A stretch of DNA of 48,554 bases from Clostridiaceae bacterium. GTDB taxonomy: Bacteria; Bacillota; Clostridia; DSM-8532. The stretch's first letter is position 1, and each line of letters opens with the position of its first letter. The notes beneath the pieces are model-generated. The model saw nothing but the letters and a program-made list of their open reading frames with translations, had not been told where the DNA came from and searched no databases. The translations under genes and the position numbers were made by a program. Location of the stretch: the NCBI GenBank assembly GCA_012516065.1, contig JAAYXD010000005.1, positions 1 through 48,554 on the forward strand, given 5' to 3'. Of this stretch, positions 44,927-48,554 are shown in pieces.

Positions 44927-45871
44927 TCAACCAAGAAGCGCCTCTTCCCTCTCCCTGAAATAAGTTACTGTCTGCATTACAAGCTTATCAAGGGAAGCCT
45001 TGTCAGGTTTTCCGTTCATTGCGGGATATGGGTCTCCGCCGGGCCCCAGGGGTTCCGGAGTTACAAACCTGTCTCCGTTATTGTAATCAATAAGGTATAA
45101 CGCCATTATTATAGTATCCAGATCAAGCGATCCTTCTCCCAAAGCGCATCTGTTGCTGTCGGCCATATGGAGGTTAACAAGCATTTCACCGGCATCAAGT
45201 ATTGCTTCACCAATATGTGACTCGCCGGACTGCATATGATAAACATCACCGTTTATATGCCGTACACCGGGATGATTAACCGCGGCAATATATTCCTTTG
45301 CTTCCGCTATTGTGTGAATGAAACTGACCTCTGCAGCTCTTATCGGTTCGATTGCAGCTTTGATATTGTATTTTACAAATAGATCTGCTACGAGGCCAAG
45401 TGTCTCCACGCTTCTTTCGAATTCGGTATTATCATAGGCCCCGGGCCTTCCGACAGCCCCCGGTACAATCAGCATATAGGAAGCGCCTACTTTTGCTCCG
45501 AATTCAAGCTCCCTTTTTATATAATCCACCGCGGCCTGCCTTTGCATAGGGCGGTTGCTTGATAGATCATTATCTGCGGAAAACATGCCGCAGATCCCCG
45601 AGACACTGATGCCGAAGTCATTAAGAACTTTCAGCGTTTCATCCGGCTTGTACCCAAGATCCGGTCCATAATGGTTGCCGTGAAGCTCGATGTATTTTAT
45701 TCCCGCCCGCTGCAGGCGCGCCGCGGATTCCGCAAGCGGTTCGAGACCGAATCCCCAGTTGCTCCATGATAGTTTTAGTCTGCTTTTTAATTTTTCCGGA
45801 TTGTTCCTTTTAAGTTCAAGAAATGCATTACGAATCTTCTCATTCTTAATTTCAAAGTTTTGCTTTGTCAT
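44927..45871 (-). CDS. Sugar phosphate isomerase/epimerase (AP endonuclease-2 TIM barrel)
   Basis: Xylose isomerase-like TIM barrel, 314 residues, related to ketose 3-epimerases. Start ATG 45871. Metal and acid-base residues can be placed: AAIEPIRAAEV (Glu), HINGDVYHMQSGES (Asp, His), NLHMADSNRCALGEG (His) and FVTPEPLGPGGDPYP (Glu). It converges on the response-regulator gene and probably acts on the sugar liberated by the neighbouring hydrolase, but the reaction (ketose 3-epimerase or aldose-ketose isomerase) is unresolved. G7 stretch lies before the ATG. Confidence 0.87.
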   Translation of the reverse strand: MTKQNFEIKNEKIRNAFLELKRNNPEKLKSRLKLSWSNWGFGLEPLAESAARLQRAGIKYIELHGNHYGPDLGYKPDETLKVLNDFGISVSGICGMFSADNDLSSNRPMQRQAAVDYIKRELEFGAKVGASYMLIVPGAVGRPGAYDNTEFERSVETLGLVADLFVKYNIKAAIEPIRAAEVSFIHTIAEAKEYIAAVNHPGVRHINGDVYHMQSGESHIGEAILDAGEMLVNLHMADSNRCALGEGSLDLDTIIMALYLIDYNNGDRFVTPEPLGPGGDPYPAMNGKPDKASLDKLVMQTVTYFREREEALLG

Positions 45872-46035
45872 TAACTGCCCCCCCATTTAAACAGCTCGCT
45901 TTCGAGTTGCACTGACTGGAAAATTAAACTTATAACTAACGAAACTATCAGATATGCATCCGAAAGGTATACATAACGTATTTTATTCTACATAATATTT
46001 TACTGCTTGTAAATGTTTTTACTGAATTAAAATTT

Positions 46036-46071
46036 TAGGGTTTGCATTCCGACTCCGGTTAGCAAACCCTA
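46036..46071. terminator. Hairpin after the truncated GyrI-like fragment
   Basis: TAGGGTTTGC (46036-46045) and GCAAACCCTA (46062-46071), 10-bp perfect arms, loop 16 bases. On the minus strand it is followed by AAATTTTAATT, so it may end the short transcript through the GyrI fragment. Confidence 0.6.
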
Positions 46072-46072
46072 A

Positions 46073-46174
46073 TCAAAACTTTGGAATTTCACTGGAAGCA
46101 GTTTCCGTATCAAAGCGTCTTGCTTTACCCATTACAGTAAACTGCGCCTTCTCGACAATTTTGTACTCCAGCAT
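46073..46174 (-). pseudogene. Truncated N-terminal fragment of a GyrI-like/effector-binding protein
   Basis: A 33-codon frame with GGAGG nine bases before ATG, starting MLEYKIVEKAQFTVMGKARR and ending EIPKF. This is the start of the GyrI-like (AraC effector-binding) fold, whose members begin with a similar Y.IVEK..F.V.GK.RRF.T...EIPKF and normally continue for another ~120 residues. Here a TGA follows at once, then a hairpin. It is a remnant, or a 3' deletion caused by rearrangement at the hairpin; expression as a micro-protein cannot be excluded. Confidence 0.7.
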
Positions 46175-46327
46175 AGTACCGCCCTCCAATATTAATTTAA
46201 TTTTTACCGGTGCAAAGGATTTTAAAAAAAGATTCAAGGGTGCCTGTCCTTCAGCAAAACATCAAAAACCCGGCAGTCTGCATAATCTTTAAGCAGTGAT
46301 CCGGGAATGGATAACAATTCATTATAC

Positions 46328-46356
46328 ATTATAGAACAGCCATGTTAATTATTGAA
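46328..46356 (-). promoter_or_regulatory. Possible promoter of the GyrI-like fragment
   Basis: Minus strand -35 TTCAAT, 17-bp spacer, -10 TATAAT. The about 140-base leader before the fragment contains a 31-codon frame (46234-46329) without a ribosome binding site; nothing else is clear there. Confidence 0.4.
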
Positions 46357-46412
46357 TAGTATCTTATATCTTTCAAATTCTTTCTTAACTCCGGTAAATT
46401 CAAATACCTTAT

Positions 46413-47339
46413 TTAGTACCTTTCAAACATTTTAAGCAGCCGTAAATAATGGTTCGCCTCACGCAGTACATGATCACCCAAAAGAGGTATAATAATCGAT
46501 CTTATCCTGCATGCAAGAATACCCCTCGTACCCTGAGCTTTAAAGTCCCGTAAATCCTCAGTTGCCTTTAAGCTTTTGACGGTAATTTTAGCCTGCTGCG
46601 GAGTGGTCCTGTCAATCGCAGCTTTTGCTTCTGCCGTCAATTTATCAAACTCTTTCCCAAAATCATTAGCTTGCTCGATAAGAGCATCTTCCGTAGGATC
46701 AAGCAGGCCACGGATAAACTTGGCATGTTCCGCCATCTGCCTGTTCCAGAAAAACTCCAGTTCCAATGCTTCCCTTCTCAGAATTATCTCTTCTCTCCTT
46801 TGAAGTCTCATAAGCTGTGAAAGATATAGTTCTGCCTCACGCATTATGTGTCTAATCAGCAGCGGATAATTAAATGTGAACATTTTGCAACTTAAAACAT
46901 TGGATAAAATATTCTTTTTAAACCGTATCAATGCAGCGGTTGCTTCTATTGCTCTTTGGTTAAGTTGGGCTACTTTCCGTTCAAGCCCGGATTTGGCTTT
47001 TTTAATATCATCGCCTATGAGATCCGCTTCCGCTTTTGTCAGTTGAGTCGGTATCTGTATTCCCGTGAAAAATATCGTAGCCTTTTCGGCATCCAATGTA
47101 AAAGGCGTTATTACCTCTCCGGACTGAAGAACCCTGGGACTGACAACACCGTTTGCAAGAGAAATGGCTTCTCCCAGGATACCGTCAAATTCCCTGCGAA
47201 AAGCGTCCGCGCGCTGTGTAAAATCTGCGTCCCTCGGCGTAAACCCTACTTCAAGGAAAAATGAGTGTTCTTTCATAATCCTTGCAAAAAACAGGTGCAA
47301 AGCCAGAGATTGTTTTATAAATTCAATGCTCGAGAGCAT
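46413..47339 (-). CDS. DUF2935 domain protein
   Basis: 308-residue helical protein made of two related halves, each with a four-helix ferritin-like layout: residues ~1-150 (LALHLFFARIMKEHSFFLEVGF) and ~160-308 (REALELEFFWNRQMAEHAKFIRGLL). Both halves contain conserved His/Glu at equivalent positions (MKEHSFFLE and MAEHAKFI), which suggests metal binding. Family common in Bacilli and Clostridia (sometimes spore-related) with unknown function. GGGAGG precedes ATG 47339. Single-gene transcript with its own promoter. Confidence 0.87.
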   Translation of the reverse strand: MLSSIEFIKQSLALHLFFARIMKEHSFFLEVGFTPRDADFTQRADAFRREFDGILGEAISLANGVVSPRVLQSGEVITPFTLDAEKATIFFTGIQIPTQLTKAEADLIGDDIKKAKSGLERKVAQLNQRAIEATAALIRFKKNILSNVLSCKMFTFNYPLLIRHIMREAELYLSQLMRLQRREEIILRREALELEFFWNRQMAEHAKFIRGLLDPTEDALIEQANDFGKEFDKLTAEAKAAIDRTTPQQAKITVKSLKATEDLRDFKAQGTRGILACRIRSIIIPLLGDHVLREANHYLRLLKMFERY

Positions 47340-47408
47340 TCTTCATTCCTCCCTGTATAAAGTTGTCTTATAGAATTATTTTATGTTAACACTATATTGG
47401 TTGTTACA

Positions 47409-47437
47409 GTATTATCTAATTTATTCTGTCAATTCAA
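47409..47437 (-). promoter_or_regulatory. Promoter of the DUF2935 gene
   Basis: Minus strand -35 TTGAAT, 17 bp, -10 TAATAC. Leader about 60 bases. Confidence 0.55.
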
Positions 47438-47464
47438 ATTCAGAGATAAATTTTGTAAAAAAAT

Positions 47465-47503
47465 AAACCCTCGATATGTTCCGAAAATACATATCAAGGG
47501 TTT
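47465..47503 (-). terminator. Terminator after the DUF3784 gene
   Basis: On the minus strand AAACCCTTGATATGT and ACATATCGAGGGTTT pair over 15 bp (one wobble) with a 9-base loop, followed by ATTTTTTT. Confidence 0.85.
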
Positions 47504-47557
47504 TATTCATCCATTAACAAGGGCTATGGATAAATCCTGCGCTCATTATCCGATATC

Positions 47558-48304
47558 CTAAGGTTTTTTTACCTTTCCAAGCATTTCCTCGTATATTTTC
47601 TTTGTTTCATCCTCATTACCCATATTGAAGATAGTAACCCCTTCATCCGTTTCAAGATATATAAAAGGGGGTTTTTCAGCGTTTACAAATAACTTCACTG
47701 TACCCAATTCTTTAGCCCTGAAATATCCCTTCAGGTTTGAACCTAAAGCTGAGCCGTTGGTTCTCCACTCAATAACAGGCAGCTCTTCCATCAGCCTGAC
47801 AGTCTTAATTGAATCCCAGACATAAATATCGCCATACATACCGTGGATTTGTATTCCATCATCAATAAAAGTCACGTTGGTCTGTTGAGAAGAGAAAAAC
47901 ATCAGTGCGATAACAAGAATTAATACGGCAGCGACAACACCGACAGGGAAAACAAATTGCTTCCATGCTCCCTTTCGCAGCTTTCCATTTTCATCATAAA
48001 TATTCCCATCATATTTTTGAGCTTTAATCAAAAGATAAACTGTCGAAATGCCAATAAATAAAAAAGCCGGTACCAGAGCCTGTTTAAGAAGACCTGAAGC
48101 TTTCAACACACCCATCGTGATTAAAACGCCGCCATTTATATAGGAATATATCCCTATCAGACGACTAAGGCCTTTTACGTCGACTTTCGCCTTTTTCTCT
48201 TTCGGCATCGTGTTATAACCCGAGATTAGGAAATACCATTTAAACACATGAACCGTCAACCCTACAAAGATAAAAAATACACCAGGTATTATATAAAACC
48301 ACAT
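47558..48304 (-). CDS. Membrane protein with DUF3784 and a C-terminal PH-like domain
   Basis: 248 residues. The N-terminal part has helices at ~2-21, ~50-70 and ~75-92 with the DUF3784 pattern [38 protein letters not shown] fourth helix follows ([21 protein letters not shown], ~115-138), then a beta-rich C-terminal domain resembling bacterial PH domains ([36 protein letters not shown]). Function unknown; such proteins occur in Firmicutes, often near transporters. GGAGG precedes ATG 48304. Confidence 0.85.
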   Translation of the reverse strand: MWFYIIPGVFFIFVGLTVHVFKWYFLISGYNTMPKEKKAKVDVKGLSRLIGIYSYINGGVLITMGVLKASGLLKQALVPAFLFIGISTVYLLIKAQKYDGNIYDENGKLRKGAWKQFVFPVGVVAAVLILVIALMFFSSQQTNVTFIDDGIQIHGMYGDIYVWDSIKTVRLMEELPVIEWRTNGSALGSNLKGYFRAKELGTVKLFVNAEKPPFIYLETDEGVTIFNMGNEDETKKIYEEMLGKVKKP

Positions 48305-48539
48305 GATAAACCTCCGCGCGTTACTTACCTTCTTTTATTGTACAAAAAATACAAGGAGTTTGGAGATATTTTTTATATTTTCCAAACAAGAACTACGCAG
48401 CATAATGGGAAAAATGCAAACTTAAAGCCCAATTCCGACACACTGCAATATGCACTGTATGTTTACCCCTGATTATAAGATTAGAAATAAAGGCTCAACG
48501 TCAAATGTTGGGGTTGAACCAAGTAAAATGGAGTAGCAT

Positions 48540-48554
48540 ATGAATTATTGGCAG
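48540..48554 (+). CDS. Start of a gene running off the window
   Basis: ATG with GGAG six bases upstream, first codons MNYWQ, then the window ends. The 235 bp before it (48305-48539) hold no other gene; an imperfect repeat GGCTCAAC / GTTGAACC is at 48492-48520. Confidence 0.35.

Noticed and set aside
46234-46329. 31-residue minus-strand frame beginning MYNELLSIPGSLLK
   Set aside because: No ribosome binding site, overlaps a probable promoter, no family recognised.
48492-48520. Imperfect inverted repeat GGCTCAAC / GTTGAACC
   Set aside because: One mismatch, no T-run and close to the window edge; cannot be assigned a role.

Overview
This is about 48.6 kb of chromosomal DNA from an anaerobic-type Firmicute, most likely a plant-polysaccharide-using member of the Clostridia. 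The reasons are strong GGAGG-type ribosome binding sites, consensus sigma-A promoters, a B. subtilis-type ThyA, a YesM/YesN two-component pair beside an Lpl-type sugar ABC transporter, uronate isomerase, L-lactate dehydrogenase and a DUF5670 mini-membrane protein. I cannot name the species. No rRNA, tRNA, CRISPR array, prophage or transposase gene was seen.

Layout. 1-2.5 kb: 3' part of a class A penicillin-binding protein, closed by a bidirectional terminator. 2.5-7 kb (minus): a nucleotide cluster thyA-folA-nucleoside kinase-RNA methyltransferase. 7-10 kb: an osmC-like gene broken by an in-frame TAG, speD (polyamine synthesis), and uxaC on the minus strand. 10-13.2 kb: the first copy of an unusual hairpin-rich repeat in the uxaC leader, ldh, a mini-membrane protein and a low-complexity lipoprotein. 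13.2-18.6 kb (minus): a purE-purM-purN-purH-purD operon with a consensus promoter. 18.7-22.1 kb: a second copy of the repeat, then cheX-trmL-pfk-DUF2156 (minus). 22.3-23.5 kb: a DUF362 iron-sulfur protein. 23.8-29.8 kb: an oppBCDF-oppA peptide transporter with a leader peptide candidate. 29.8-34.3 kb: a frameshifted chemoreceptor and a zinc/manganese-type ABC transporter. 34.3-45.9 kb: a carbohydrate locus with GH95-like hydrolase, amidohydrolase, solute-binding protein and two permeases on minus, divergent from a YesM/YesN pair, with a sugar isomerase/epimerase convergent at the end. 46-48.5 kb: a truncated GyrI-like fragment, DUF2935 and DUF3784 proteins, and the first codons of a new gene.

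How the genes work together. The pur operon and the thyA/folA cluster supply purines and dTMP. YesM/YesN probably senses an oligosaccharide and switches on its divergent transporter/hydrolase operon; no ABC ATPase is encoded there, so a shared MsmX-type ATPase is expected elsewhere. OppABCDF imports peptides.

Most unusual signals: (1) a two-copy element of about 270-380 bp, hairpin / 150-bp core / hairpin, whose core has compensatory base changes between copies and so looks like an undescribed structured RNA; (2) a phosphofructokinase paralogue with substitutions at positions that are normally catalytic; (3) two genes (osmC-like, chemoreceptor) each broken by a single-base lesion; (4) a sugar-use locus of unknown substrate with a 17-bp intercistronic hairpin between the binding protein and permease genes.
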